From Streptomyces sp. NBC_01198 (GTDB lineage Bacteria; Actinomycetota; Actinomycetes; Streptomycetales; Streptomycetaceae), in NCBI RefSeq assembly GCF_036010485.1, contig NZ_CP108568.1, forward strand, positions 7,176,001-7,240,000: a stretch of DNA of 64,000 bases, given 5' to 3'. Positions 46,155 to 55,257 of the stretch are shown one piece after another. The translations under genes and the position numbers were made by a program. A model generated the notes under the pieces. The model ran no database searches, was not told where the DNA came from, and saw only the letters and a list, made by a program, of their open reading frames with translations. Position 1 is the stretch's first letter. Each line of letters opens with the position of its first letter.

Positions 46155-47123
46155 ATGCACCCCCACGGCGCGACCGGTCCACTCGTGGCCGCACTGGACA
46201 TCGGCGGTACGAAGATCGCCGGCGCGCTCGTCGACACCGAGGGCCGCCCCGTGGCGCGGTCCCTGCGGCCGACTCCCGCGGGCCGGGACGGCGAGACGGT
46301 GATGCGGGCCGTCGCCGAGGTCGTCGCGGAGCTGCGCGCTGCTCCGCAGTGGCCGGCCGCGGTCGCGGTGGGCATCGGGAGCGCGGGTCCGGTGGACGCC
46401 CTGCACGGCACGGTCAGCCCGGTCAACGTGCCGGGATGGCGGGACTTCCCGCTGGTCCCGCGGGTCGGCGAGGCGGCCGGCGGCCTGCCGGTGGTGCTCA
46501 CCGGCGACGGCGTGGCGATGACGGCGGCCGAGCACTGGCAGGGCGCTGCCCGCGGCTACGACAACGCGCTGTGCATGGTCGTCTCCACCGGAGTGGGCGG
46601 CGGCCTGGTGCTCGGCGGCGCCCTGCTGCCCGGGCCGACCGGCAACGCCGGCCACATCGGCCACATCAGCGTCGACCTGGACGGCGACCTGTGCCCCTGC
46701 GGCTCCCGGGGCTGCGTCGAGCGGCTCGCCAGCGGCCCCAACATCGCCCGCCGCGCCCTGGAGTCTGGCTGGCTGCCGCCGGCCGGCACGGAGCCCACCG
46801 CGGCGGCCGTGGCGGAGTCCGCGCGGGCCGGGGACCCGCTCGCGGTGGCGTCCTTCGACCGCGCCGCCCAGGCGCTGGCGGCCGGGATCGCCGCCACGGC
46901 GACCCTGGTCGAAATCAACGTCGCGGTGATCGGCGGCGGCGTCGCGGGCGCGGGGCCCGTGCTCTTCGACCCGCTGCGCGATCACCTCACCCGTTACGCC
47001 ACGCTCTCCTTCGCCGCGGGCGTCGAGGTGGTCCCGGCCAAACTGGGCACCGACGCGGGCCTGGTGGGCGCGGCCGCCGCGGCCGCCCAGATGCTCGGGC
47101 TCGCCGGTTTCGTGGCCGGCTGA
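46155..47123 (+). CDS. ROK family sugar kinase
   Basis: 322 residues. ATP-binding start VAALDIGGTKIAGALVD, catalytic Asp in LTGDGVAMTAAEHWQG, and the zinc/ROK signature GHIGHISVDLDGD with CPCGSRGCVERLASG. Likely a glucokinase-like or amino-sugar kinase. The open frame extends far upstream, but the ATG at 46155 lies just before the conserved start. Confidence 0.9.
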   Translation: MHPHGATGPLVAALDIGGTKIAGALVDTEGRPVARSLRPTPAGRDGETVMRAVAEVVAELRAAPQWPAAVAVGIGSAGPVDALHGTVSPVNVPGWRDFPLVPRVGEAAGGLPVVLTGDGVAMTAAEHWQGAARGYDNALCMVVSTGVGGGLVLGGALLPGPTGNAGHIGHISVDLDGDLCPCGSRGCVERLASGPNIARRALESGWLPPAGTEPTAAAVAESARAGDPLAVASFDRAAQALAAGIAATATLVEINVAVIGGGVAGAGPVLFDPLRDHLTRYATLSFAAGVEVVPAKLGTDAGLVGAAAAAAQMLGLAGFVAG

Positions 47124-47155
47124 CCGTACAGGACCGCGGGTCGCGGGTATCGGTC

Positions 47156-47177
47156 GCCCGGGGTCCGCACCCCGGGC
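47156..47177. terminator. Terminator after ROK kinase
   Basis: The perfect nine-pair stem GCCCGGGGT / ACCCCGGGC with loop CCGC. The remaining bases up to 47464 show no gene and no clear signal. Confidence 0.75.
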
Positions 47178-47464
47178 TGCCGGCAGGCTGTCCCGGGAGG
47201 ACTCGGTACGGTCCGCGCACGCGGGACCCTCTTGTCGCCACGCTCAGAGGCGGCAGGCACCCGGCCGGCGACGAGCGGTGGCTGCCCGCCGCGCGGGTGG
47301 CGCGGGTGGCCCCGCCGGCATCGCGATGCGCTTCCCGGTCGCGCTGCCCTCGCGGCGCCGAGGGGGCAGCGCCGTCCCGCCGGTGCGGGCGCTGCCGCGG
47401 GCGGCGCGTTTGCCGGGGGCGAGGATCCGGGCAATTCGTAGGGGTCTACGGAGAAGGGGGCACC

Positions 47465-48499
47465 GTGATCATCTGGGTGAACGGGGCGTTCGGCGCCGGC
47501 AAGACCGCCGCCGCGCGGGAGATGCTCGACCTCGTACCGGAAAGCACCCTGTACGACCCCGACGCGATCGGGAGCTGTCTGCGGCAACTACTGCCGGAAA
47601 AGCGGCTCCAGGAGGTCACCGACTACCAAGAGCTTTCCATCTGGCGGCGGTTGGTGATCGAGACCGCCGCCGCGCTGCTGGCCGAGGTCGGAGGGGTCCT
47701 CGTGGTCCCGATGACCCTGCTGCGGCAGCAGTACCGCGACGAGATCTTCGGCGGGCTGGCCTCGCGCGGGATCGAGGTCCGGCATCTGCTGCTCGACCCG
47801 GGAGAAACGATCCTGCGAGCCCGGATCGCCCACTGGACCGAATACCCCGACCGCTCCCCGGTGGGCGACGCCGCCCGCCGCTGGGCACTGGAACGCATAC
47901 CCGACTACCTCGACGCGCTGCCCTGGCTGGCGCAGGACGCCCAGGTGCTCCGTACGGACGGCCTGACGCCGCGGGAGACGGCGTTGCGGCTCGCCGAAGC
48001 GGTCGGCAGCGGCGCGGGGGCCTGCGGCATCGTCCAGACCCCGGAACCGCGGGCCGAGACGGTGGCGGCCGGCGTGCTGCTCTTCGACGACGCCGACCGG
48101 GTCCTGCTGGTCGACCCCACCTACAAACCCGGCTGGGAGTTCCCCGGCGGCGTCGTCGAGCGCGGCGAGTCACCGGCGCGGGCCGGACGCCGCGAGGTCG
48201 CCGAGGAGTTGGGCATCGAGCTGACCGGCGGGCTCGAACTCCTGGTGGTCGACTGGGAACCGCCGCACCCGCCGGGCCACGGCGGGCTGCGGCTGCTCTT
48301 CGACGGCGGCCGGGTGCCGACCGCCGACATCGACCGGCTGCTGCTGCCGCCCGCGGAACTGCGCGACTGGCGCTTCGTCACCGAGGACGAGGCCGCCGAC
48401 CTGCTGCCACCGGTCCGGCTCGACCGGCTGCGCTGGGCACTGCGTGCCCGCGAGCAGGGCCACCCCCTCAATCTGGAAGCCGGTCACCCCGCGGAATGA
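47465..48499 (+). CDS. Fusion of TmrB-like P-loop kinase and NUDIX hydrolase
   Basis: 344 residues. N-terminal half: MIIWVNGAFGAGKTAAARE, a P-loop and start very like the tunicamycin-resistance protein TmrB, with VVPMTLLRQQYRDEIFGGL and LLLDPGETILRARI. C-terminal half: a NUDIX domain with the full box GGVVERGESPARAGRREVAEELG. GTG start with GAAGGGGGC upstream. May modify and sanitise a nucleotide or nucleotide-sugar toxin; the fusion is visible, the substrate is not. Confidence 0.85.
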   Translation: MIIWVNGAFGAGKTAAAREMLDLVPESTLYDPDAIGSCLRQLLPEKRLQEVTDYQELSIWRRLVIETAAALLAEVGGVLVVPMTLLRQQYRDEIFGGLASRGIEVRHLLLDPGETILRARIAHWTEYPDRSPVGDAARRWALERIPDYLDALPWLAQDAQVLRTDGLTPRETALRLAEAVGSGAGACGIVQTPEPRAETVAAGVLLFDDADRVLLVDPTYKPGWEFPGGVVERGESPARAGRREVAEELGIELTGGLELLVVDWEPPHPPGHGGLRLLFDGGRVPTADIDRLLLPPAELRDWRFVTEDEAADLLPPVRLDRLRWALRAREQGHPLNLEAGHPAE

Positions 48500-48560
48500 C
48501 CCGCCGCCGGTCCCGCCCCGCCGACCGCGGGGCGGGACCACGCGAGCGCGGCCAGGCCGG

Positions 48561-49934
48561 TCAGCCGGCCGAAGCGGGCGCCTTCGAGGCCGCATAGCGC
48601 TGCAGGAAGACCGCCTCGGCCAGCGCGAGCCGCTCCAACTCCTGCGGCGACACGCTCTCGTTGGCCGCGTGGATCTGCGCCTCCGGCTCGCTCAGCCCGA
48701 TCAGCAGGATCTCCGCCTGCGGATACAGCGTCGCCAGCGTGTTGCACAGCGGGATCGAGCCGCCCTGGCCGGCGATCGCCAGCTCCTGCCCGTATGCCTC
48801 CTGCATGGCCTCGGCCATCGCCGCATAGGCCGGGCTCGAGGTGTCGGCGTGGAAGGGCTGGCCGCTGCCGCGCTGCGTCACCTGGACCCGGGCGCCCCAG
48901 GGCGCCGCCGACCGCAGATGCGCCGTGAGCGCCGCCGCGGCCTGATCCGCCGTCACGCCCGGCGGGACCCGCACGCTCACCAGCGCGCCGGCCGTGGCCT
49001 GCACGGACGGCGTGGCGCCGATGACCGGCGGGGCGTCGATGCCCACCACCGTCACCGACGGGCGGGCCCAGATGCGGTCGGCGACGCTGCCGGTACCGAC
49101 CAGCTCCACGCCGTCGAGCACCTTGGCGTCCCGGCGGAAGTCCTCCTCCGGGTAGCTCAGCCCCGTCCACGCACCGGAGCCGTCCAGGCCCTCGATGGTG
49201 GTCGCCCCCGAAGCGTCCCGCAGCGAACCGAGGATGCTGATCAGCGCCGCCAGCGCGTCGGGGGCGGCCCCGCCGAACTGGCCCGAGTGCAGATTGCCCT
49301 CAAGAGTGGCGACCCGCAGCTCCAGCAGCACCATGCCGCGCAGCGTCGAGGTCACCGTGGGCAGCCCGAGGCGGAAATTCCCCGCGTCGCCGATCACGAT
49401 CGCGTCGGCGGTGAGCAGGTCCGGGTGCGCCTCCGCGTACCGCTCAAGCCCGCCGGTGCCCTGCTCCTCCGAACCCTCCACGATCACCTTGACGGTCACC
49501 GGCGCACCGCCGTGCTCGCGCAGCGCACGCAACGCCGTCAGGTGCATCAGCACCCCGCCCTTGCAGTCCGCGGCGCCCCGGCCGTACCACCGGCCGTCCC
49601 GCTCGGTGAGCTCGAACGGCGGGGAGAGCCACGCCGACTCGTCCAGCGGCGGCTGCACGTCGTAGTGGGCGTAGAGCAGCACCGTCGGCGCGCCCTCGGG
49701 GCCCGGCAGCAGGCCGTAGACCGACTGCGTACCGTCCGGGGTGTCGAGCAGGGCGACGTCCTGGAAACCCTCGTCCCGCAGCGCGCCGGCCACCCAGGCG
49801 GCCGCCTTCTCGCTCTCGCTGCGAGGGAACTGCCGCTCGTCGGCCACCGATGCGTAGGACACCAGCTCTGCCAGTTCGGTGCGGGCACGGGGCATGAGCG
49901 AGGTCACGGTCTCGGACAGCGGAACGGACGGCAT
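48561..49934 (-). CDS. M20 family metallopeptidase (dipeptidase)
   Basis: 457 residues with the M20 zinc ligands: LLYAHYDVQPP, GRGAADCKGGVLMHL, VIVEGSEEQGTGGL, and a His later in EAQIHAANESV. The dimerisation lid lies between residues about 200 and 320. Cytoplasmic, no signal peptide. The ATG at 49934 precedes MPSVPLSETVTSLMPRART, typical of the family. Confidence 0.92.
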   Translation of the reverse strand: MPSVPLSETVTSLMPRARTELAELVSYASVADERQFPRSESEKAAAWVAGALRDEGFQDVALLDTPDGTQSVYGLLPGPEGAPTVLLYAHYDVQPPLDESAWLSPPFELTERDGRWYGRGAADCKGGVLMHLTALRALREHGGAPVTVKVIVEGSEEQGTGGLERYAEAHPDLLTADAIVIGDAGNFRLGLPTVTSTLRGMVLLELRVATLEGNLHSGQFGGAAPDALAALISILGSLRDASGATTIEGLDGSGAWTGLSYPEEDFRRDAKVLDGVELVGTGSVADRIWARPSVTVVGIDAPPVIGATPSVQATAGALVSVRVPPGVTADQAAAALTAHLRSAAPWGARVQVTQRGSGQPFHADTSSPAYAAMAEAMQEAYGQELAIAGQGGSIPLCNTLATLYPQAEILLIGLSEPEAQIHAANESVSPQELERLALAEAVFLQRYAASKAPASAG

Positions 49935-50094
49935 GGGCTGCTCCTCGCAGGAATCGGGGGACTGCTGTGGTCGTTGGTGCCGACAAAGGGTCGCTGCCGA
50001 TGGTGCCACAGCGAGCCGACCCCGACGGGCGCAATAGGATGCCCTGAGCAGGGGCGACGACAGCCGGACGGGCCGAGCGGGAGCGGAATCAGAC

Positions 50095-51348
50095 GTGAGC
50101 GGTGAGCAGGCGGCGCAGGACAGCGGTGCGGGCGACGACGAGGCGACGACGGTGTGGGACGTCGTGGTGATCGGTGCGGGCCCCGCGGGAGCGTCGGCGG
50201 CCCATGCGGCGGCTGTCACCGGCCGCCGGGTCCTGCTCTTGGAGAAGGCCGAACTCCCCAGATACAAGACCTGCGGCGGAGGCATCATCGGCCCGTCGCG
50301 GGACGCGCTGCCGCCCGGTTTCGAACTGCCGCTGCGCGACCGGGTGCACGCGGTGACCTTCAGCCTCAACGGCCGGCTGTCCAGGACCAAGCGCTCCCGG
50401 CAGATGCTCTTCGGGCTGATCAACCGGCCCGAATTCGACGCGGCCCTGGTCGACGCGGCCCGTGAGGCCGGCGCCGAGGTGCGCACCGGCGTGACGGTCT
50501 CCCGGGTGGAGCAGCACGGCCCCGGTGTCCCCGACCGGCGCACGGTGGCGGTGATAGTGACCGGCAGCGGGGCAGCGGCGGGCAAGCGCGAGGAAGAAAT
50601 CATCTACGCCCGCGCGGTGGTCGGCGCCGACGGCAGCGCCAGCCGGATAGGAGCCCACGTCGGGGTCAAGCTCGACCAGGTCGACCTCGGCCTGGAGGCG
50701 GAGATCCCGGTACCGCCCGCGGTGGCGGAGGACTGGACCGGCCGGGTGCTCATCGACTGGGGCCCGCTGCCCGGCAGTTACGGCTGGGTCTTCCCCAAGG
50801 GCGACTCCCTCACCGTGGGCGTCATCTCCGCCCGCGGCGACGGCGGCGCCACCAAGCGCTACCTGGACGATTTCATCGCCCGCCTCGGCCTGGCCGGCTT
50901 CGAGCCCAGCGTCTCCAGCGGGCACCTCACCCGCTGCCGCGCCGACGACTCCCCGCTGTCCCGCGGCCGTGTGCTGGTCTGTGGTGACGCGGCGGGCCTG
51001 CTCGAACCCTGGACCCGTGAGGGCATCTCCTACGCACTGCGTTCCGGTCGGCTCGCGGGGGAGTGGGCGGTGCGCATCGCCGAGTCGCACGACGCGGTGG
51101 ACGCCCGGCGGCAGGCCCTCAACTACGCCTTCGCCGTGAAGGCCGGCCTCGGCGTCGAGATGGGCGTCGGCCGCCGGATGCTCACCCTCTTCGAGCGGCG
51201 CCCCGGGCTGCTGCACGCCGCGCTCACCACCTTCCCGCCGGCCTGGCGGGCCTTCGGGCGCATCACCCGCGGCAAGAGCACGCTCGCCGACCTCGTCCGC
51301 ACCCACCCGATGGCCCGCCGCGCGCTGGACAGCGTGAGCCGGGCCTGA
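50095..51348 (+). CDS. Geranylgeranyl reductase family flavoprotein
   Basis: 417 residues. FAD Rossmann motif VVVIGAGPAGASAAHAA, LLLEKAELPRYKTCGGGI (PxYxxCxG block), second FAD contact VLVCGDAAGLLEPWTREGISYAL. These enzymes reduce isoprenoid chains, for example of menaquinone or carotenoids. GTG start; divergent from the M20 peptidase. Confidence 0.9.
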   Translation: MSGEQAAQDSGAGDDEATTVWDVVVIGAGPAGASAAHAAAVTGRRVLLLEKAELPRYKTCGGGIIGPSRDALPPGFELPLRDRVHAVTFSLNGRLSRTKRSRQMLFGLINRPEFDAALVDAAREAGAEVRTGVTVSRVEQHGPGVPDRRTVAVIVTGSGAAAGKREEEIIYARAVVGADGSASRIGAHVGVKLDQVDLGLEAEIPVPPAVAEDWTGRVLIDWGPLPGSYGWVFPKGDSLTVGVISARGDGGATKRYLDDFIARLGLAGFEPSVSSGHLTRCRADDSPLSRGRVLVCGDAAGLLEPWTREGISYALRSGRLAGEWAVRIAESHDAVDARRQALNYAFAVKAGLGVEMGVGRRMLTLFERRPGLLHAALTTFPPAWRAFGRITRGKSTLADLVRTHPMARRALDSVSRA

Positions 51349-51436
51349 CCGCCGGAGCGGCGCTGGTGGGAAGGCGTCAGGCGTCGGGTGACAACCCGGC
51401 GCCGGGCGTCGCGTGCCGTCCGGCGCCCCGGCGCCG

Positions 51437-51952
51437 TCACTCGCCGCTGCTGGCGCTCGCCGGGGCACCGTCCACCTCGCCTGCCTGCCGTATCCGGAAG
51501 ACCGGGTGCCTGGGCGCTATCGCCCGCAGTTCCTCGTCGGTGGAATCCGGTCCGACGCCGCCGAAGAAGACGCCCACCTCGGCCTTCCAGCGCTTGAGGT
51601 AGCCGCGCAGGATCTGGGCCTTGCCGTCGTCGGCGACCTCCACCGCGGTGAACTCCTCGACTGTCTTGCCCAGCAGCAGCCGGCCGCCGCCCGCCGCCCG
51701 CATGTTGTACGTCCACTGGACGTGGCCGCGTGGCGCCACCAGATAGCGCTCGCCGTCCAGCGTGAGCACATTGACCGGGGTGGTCCGCCACTCGCCGCTC
51801 TTGCGGCCCCGGACGGCCAGCACCCGTGAGCCCCAGACGCTGACGCCGCGGCGGGTCATGAAGGCGACGAGGCGGTTGGAGACGTTGACCGTGATCCAGC
51901 CGGGCTTCTGCACGTGCGGGGCCTGCTGATCCTGCGGTACCTGCTCGGACAT
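51437..51952 (-). CDS. F420-dependent nitroreductase-family protein
   Basis: 171 residues of the Ddn/deazaflavin-dependent type: VSVWGSRVLAVRGRKSGEWRTTPVNVL, RYLVAPRGHVQWTYNMRA and VEEFTAVEV. Binds reduced F420 and reduces a small molecule. Divergent from a TetR regulator, which probably controls it. Ends ASASSGE. Confidence 0.85.
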   Translation of the reverse strand: MSEQVPQDQQAPHVQKPGWITVNVSNRLVAFMTRRGVSVWGSRVLAVRGRKSGEWRTTPVNVLTLDGERYLVAPRGHVQWTYNMRAAGGGRLLLGKTVEEFTAVEVADDGKAQILRGYLKRWKAEVGVFFGGVGPDSTDEELRAIAPRHPVFRIRQAGEVDGAPASASSGE

Positions 51953-51986
51953 GATGACCTCTCCCGAATCTGTGAACCGAATCTGT

Positions 51987-52060
51987 GAGCGGTGCTCTCG
52001 CTTGAGAACAGTGTGACCGACCTGCTCGCTCAAAAGCAAGAGCACCGCTCTCTTTTTTTT
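51987..52060 (+). promoter_or_regulatory. Long-range inverted repeat with T-run in the divergent spacer
   Basis: GAGCGGTGCTCT (51987-51998) and AGAGCACCGCTC (52039-52050) are perfect complements 40 bases apart, followed by eight T (52053-52060). Could be paired operator half-sites for the TetR protein, or a terminator-like attenuator ahead of its gene. Confidence 0.6.
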
Positions 52061-52111
52061 CCAGGGCTCGCGTTCTTGGGCATCGCTCTTGGAGCTGGCA
52101 CACTGGACCCC

Positions 52112-52897
52112 ATGAGTGCGATCAGAGGAGCCAGGGAACGGGCCAGGGCGGAGATCACCGCCGCCATCAAGGAAGAGGCGGCGCGGCAGCTGGGCGCGCA
52201 CGGTCCCGCCGGTCTGTCGCTGCGCGCGGTCGCCCGCGAGCTCGGCATGGCGTCATCCGCCCTCTACCGCTACTTCCCCAGCCGCGACGACCTGCTCACC
52301 GCCCTCATCATCGACGCCTACAACGCGATAGGCGCCGACGCCGAGGAGGCCCTGGCGGCCCTCGACGCCCGGCTCCCCGCCGCCAGGCCGGTCGACCGCT
52401 GGGTCACGGTGTGCCGCGCGGCCCGCGACTGGGCTGTCGGCCACCCGTATGAATACGCCCTGATCTACGGCTCGCCGGTGCCCGGCTACTCGGCGCCCGC
52501 TGACACCGTCGGGCCCGCCTCCCGGGTCGGTCTCACGCTGGTCTCGGTGGCCCGCGACGCGCACGCGGCCGGTCTGCTCGGCGAGCCCGCCGGCCGGCCG
52601 CTGGCCGGTCCGGTGCGCGCCGACGCCGGCCGGCTCGCCGCCGAACTGGCCCCCGAACTGCCGATCCGGGCGATCGCCGCGCTGATCGCCGCCTGGGCCC
52701 AGGTCTTCGGCATCGTCAGCTTCGAGGTCTTCGGCCAGTTCAACCAGGTCGTCGAGGCCCGCGACGAGTTCTTCGACCAGGCCGCGGCCGCGCTGGCCGA
52801 GCAGGTGGGGCTGCGGACGGGCGCGGATGCGGCGGACGGTCCGATACCGCTGACCGCCGCGGCGGGCACCCCCGGCGGCGTACTCCCGGCGGAGTAG
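52112..52897 (+). CDS. TetR family regulator
   Basis: 261 residues. HTH RAVARELGMASSALYRYFPSRDDLLTALI at residues about 40-70 with an upstream helix. The C-terminal ligand domain has HPYEYALIYGSPVPGYSAP, typical of the WHG/TetR_C subfamily. Divergent from the F420 reductase, its likely target. Confidence 0.9.
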   Translation: MSAIRGARERARAEITAAIKEEAARQLGAHGPAGLSLRAVARELGMASSALYRYFPSRDDLLTALIIDAYNAIGADAEEALAALDARLPAARPVDRWVTVCRAARDWAVGHPYEYALIYGSPVPGYSAPADTVGPASRVGLTLVSVARDAHAAGLLGEPAGRPLAGPVRADAGRLAAELAPELPIRAIAALIAAWAQVFGIVSFEVFGQFNQVVEARDEFFDQAAAALAEQVGLRTGADAADGPIPLTAAAGTPGGVLPAE

Positions 52898-52955
52898 CCG
52901 CGGTGCCCCCGAGCAGCGGACGCCGCTGCCGCGGGCAGCGGTCTAGCGTGGACGC

Positions 52956-54449
52956 ATGACGTACGAGGTGCAGCCGGGGCCGCAGCAGGGGAGCTTCCCC
53001 GCAGGCCGGGGCCACCGTGGACGGCCCTCGCTCTGGGTGCCCGCGCTGGCCCTGGCCTTCGTCCAGGTGGTCGGCTCCAGCGTGGCCGGGCGGCATCAGA
53101 CCCTACGCGTCGACCTGGACTGGCTCGGCTGTCTGCTGCTGCTCGCGGGCCCGGCCCTGCTCCTGCTGCGCCGCCGCCGTCCGGTCGCGGTGGCCGCGGG
53201 CACCGCCGTGGTGACGGTGCTCTACGTCGTTCTGGGGTATCCCTACGGGCCGGTCTTCGCCAGCCTGGTGGTGGCCGCCTTCAGCGCGGTGGCCGCCGGA
53301 CACCGCCGAGCGGTGCTGATCGTGGCCGGCAGCGCGTTCGCCGCCCACGCGCTGGTCGGGGAGTGGCTCTACCGCTGGCTGCCGCCCTCCGGCGACGGCC
53401 GGACGTCCTGGCAGGAGCTGTCGGGTGCCGCGGCCTGGCTGCTGGCGGTGCTGGCAGGGGCGGAGCTCTTCCGGGTGCGGCGCCAGCAGGTCGCCAGGGA
53501 GCGGTGGGAGCGGGCCGAGGAAGAGCGCCGCCGGGTGGACGAGGAGCGGATGCGGATCGCCCGCGAGCTGCACGACGTGCTGGCGCACAGCATCTCGGTG
53601 ATCAACGTGCAGGCCGGAGTCGCACTGGAGCTGATCGACGAGCGGCCGGAGCAGGCCCGCACCGCGCTGACCACCATCAAGGCGGCGAGCAAGGAGGCGC
53701 TGGGTGAGGTGCGGCAGGTGCTCAGCACGCTGCGGGCACCCGGCGAGGCGCCGCGAGCTCCGGCGCCCGGCCTCGACCGGCTCCCCGAACTGCTGGAGCA
53801 GGCCGCCGCCGCGGGACTGCACGCCGAGGTGACCGTCGAGGGCGACCCGGTCCCGCTGGCCCCGGGCGCCGACCTGGCCGCCTTCCGTATCGTCCAGGAG
53901 GCGATGACCAACATCGTGCGGCACTCCGGTTCGCGCGCCGCGCGGATCCGGCTCGGCCACCTGCCCGGCTGCGTCGAGGTCCAGGTGGACGACGACGGGC
54001 CGGCGGTGGCCAGCGGCGACAGCGGCGGCGGCAACGGGCTGGTCGGCATGCGCGAACGCGCTGCCGCGCTGGGCGGCACGGTCGAGGCCGGGCCGCGCCC
54101 CGACGGCGGCTTCCGCGTACGCGCCCGGCTGCCCCTCGGCGCCCCGCTGCCTCCCCTCCGGCCCGGCCCGGCAGCCGGTGGCGAGCCCGGTCCGAACGCC
54201 CCGTCGGACCACCCGCCCGGTCGCCCCCTCGCGGACCCGGAACCGACGTCAGTACCCGACGCCGCCCCGGCCGCCGGTCTCGGCGAGCCCTCCCCGGCCG
54301 CCGATCCGGCCTGCCACGACCGCGCCCCCGGAGCCCGGCGGGCTCACGGCACCCCCGGGCCCGACCAGGGTGGCCCCCCTGTCACCGGGCGGGACCGCGG
54401 CAGCGCGGATCCCGCGGCCGGCATGACCGCCGCTGAGGAGCGTCCATGA
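52956..54449 (+). CDS. NarL-type sensor histidine kinase
   Basis: 497 residues. Six hydrophobic segments in the first 170 residues, dimerisation box IARELHDVLAHSISVINVQ with phospho-acceptor His206, and an ATPase domain with FRIVQEAMTNIVRHS and NGLVGMRERAAALGG. After about residue 395 comes an unusual tail of about 100 Pro/Ala/Gly/Asp residues without predicted fold. Overlaps the response regulator by four bases. Confidence 0.92.
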   Translation: MTYEVQPGPQQGSFPAGRGHRGRPSLWVPALALAFVQVVGSSVAGRHQTLRVDLDWLGCLLLLAGPALLLLRRRRPVAVAAGTAVVTVLYVVLGYPYGPVFASLVVAAFSAVAAGHRRAVLIVAGSAFAAHALVGEWLYRWLPPSGDGRTSWQELSGAAAWLLAVLAGAELFRVRRQQVARERWERAEEERRRVDEERMRIARELHDVLAHSISVINVQAGVALELIDERPEQARTALTTIKAASKEALGEVRQVLSTLRAPGEAPRAPAPGLDRLPELLEQAAAAGLHAEVTVEGDPVPLAPGADLAAFRIVQEAMTNIVRHSGSRAARIRLGHLPGCVEVQVDDDGPAVASGDSGGGNGLVGMRERAAALGGTVEAGPRPDGGFRVRARLPLGAPLPPLRPGPAAGGEPGPNAPSDHPPGRPLADPEPTSVPDAAPAAGLGEPSPAADPACHDRAPGARRAHGTPGPDQGGPPVTGRDRGSADPAAGMTAAEERP

Positions 54450-55111
54450 TCCGAGTTGTGCTGGCCGACGACCAGGTGCTGGTGCGGGCGGGATTCCGGG
54501 CGCTGCTGGACGCGCAGAGCGACATCGAGGTCGTCGGCGAGGCGGCCGACGGGCAGCAGGCGCTGCACGCGGTGCGTGAACTGCGTCCGGACGCGGTGCT
54601 GATGGACATCCGCATGCCGGTGATGGACGGCCTGGCCGCCACCCGCCGCATCACCGAGGACGCCGGCCTCGAAGCGGTGAAGGTGGTCGTCCTGACCACC
54701 TTCGAGCTGGACGAGTACGTCTTCGAGGCGATCCGCTCCGGAGCCTCCGGTTTCCTGGTCAAGGACACCGAGCCGGCCGAACTGCTGCGGGCGGTCCGCG
54801 CCGTGGTGGGCGGCGACGCGCTGCTCTCGCCCGGTGTCACCCGCCGGCTGATCGCCGAATTCGCCGCCCGCTCCAAGGAGCCGGCGGTGGTGAGCGCCCT
54901 GGACCAGCTCACCGACCGTGAACGCGAGGTGATGGCCCTGGTCGGCATCGGCCTGTCCAACGACGAGATCGCCCGCCGCCTGGTGGTCAGCCCGCTCACC
55001 GCGAAGACCCACGTCAGCCGGGCCATGGTCAAGCTCGGCGCCCGCGACCGGGCCCAACTGGTCGTGATGGCCTACGAGTCCGGGCTGGTACGCCCCGGCT
55101 GGCTCGGCTGA
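54446..55111 (+). CDS. LuxR-type response regulator
   Basis: 221 residues. Receiver with Asp54 in VLMDIRMPVMDG, conserved Lys in GFLVKDTEPAELL, and C-terminal LuxR HTH LTDREREVMALVGIGLSNDEIARRLVVSPLTAKTHVSR pattern. Partner of the upstream kinase. Confidence 0.94.
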   Translation: MIRVVLADDQVLVRAGFRALLDAQSDIEVVGEAADGQQALHAVRELRPDAVLMDIRMPVMDGLAATRRITEDAGLEAVKVVVLTTFELDEYVFEAIRSGASGFLVKDTEPAELLRAVRAVVGGDALLSPGVTRRLIAEFAARSKEPAVVSALDQLTDREREVMALVGIGLSNDEIARRLVVSPLTAKTHVSRAMVKLGARDRAQLVVMAYESGLVRPGWLG

Positions 55112-55190
55112 CCCCGTCCCGCCGAGCCCCGCAGCCCACCGCCGGCCGCGCCCGTATCGCGGAGCCGACCACCCGCGCCCGTGCGCCGGC

Positions 55191-55227
55191 GGCCCGGCCC
55201 CGTACGAGGAACGTACGGGGCCGGGCC
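55191..55227. terminator. Terminator between two-component system and exporter
   Basis: The stem GGCCCGGCCCCGTACG / CGTACGGGGCCGGGCC with a five-base loop serves both converging genes. Confidence 0.85.
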
Positions 55228-55257
55228 GGCGCGGGAGGCGCGCCCGCGGGCGCGTGG

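Noticed and set aside
44934-47123. A single 700-residue protein on the plus strand
   Set aside because: The first part lies opposite the LacI gene and has no domain; the ROK kinase start at 46155 explains the conserved portion.
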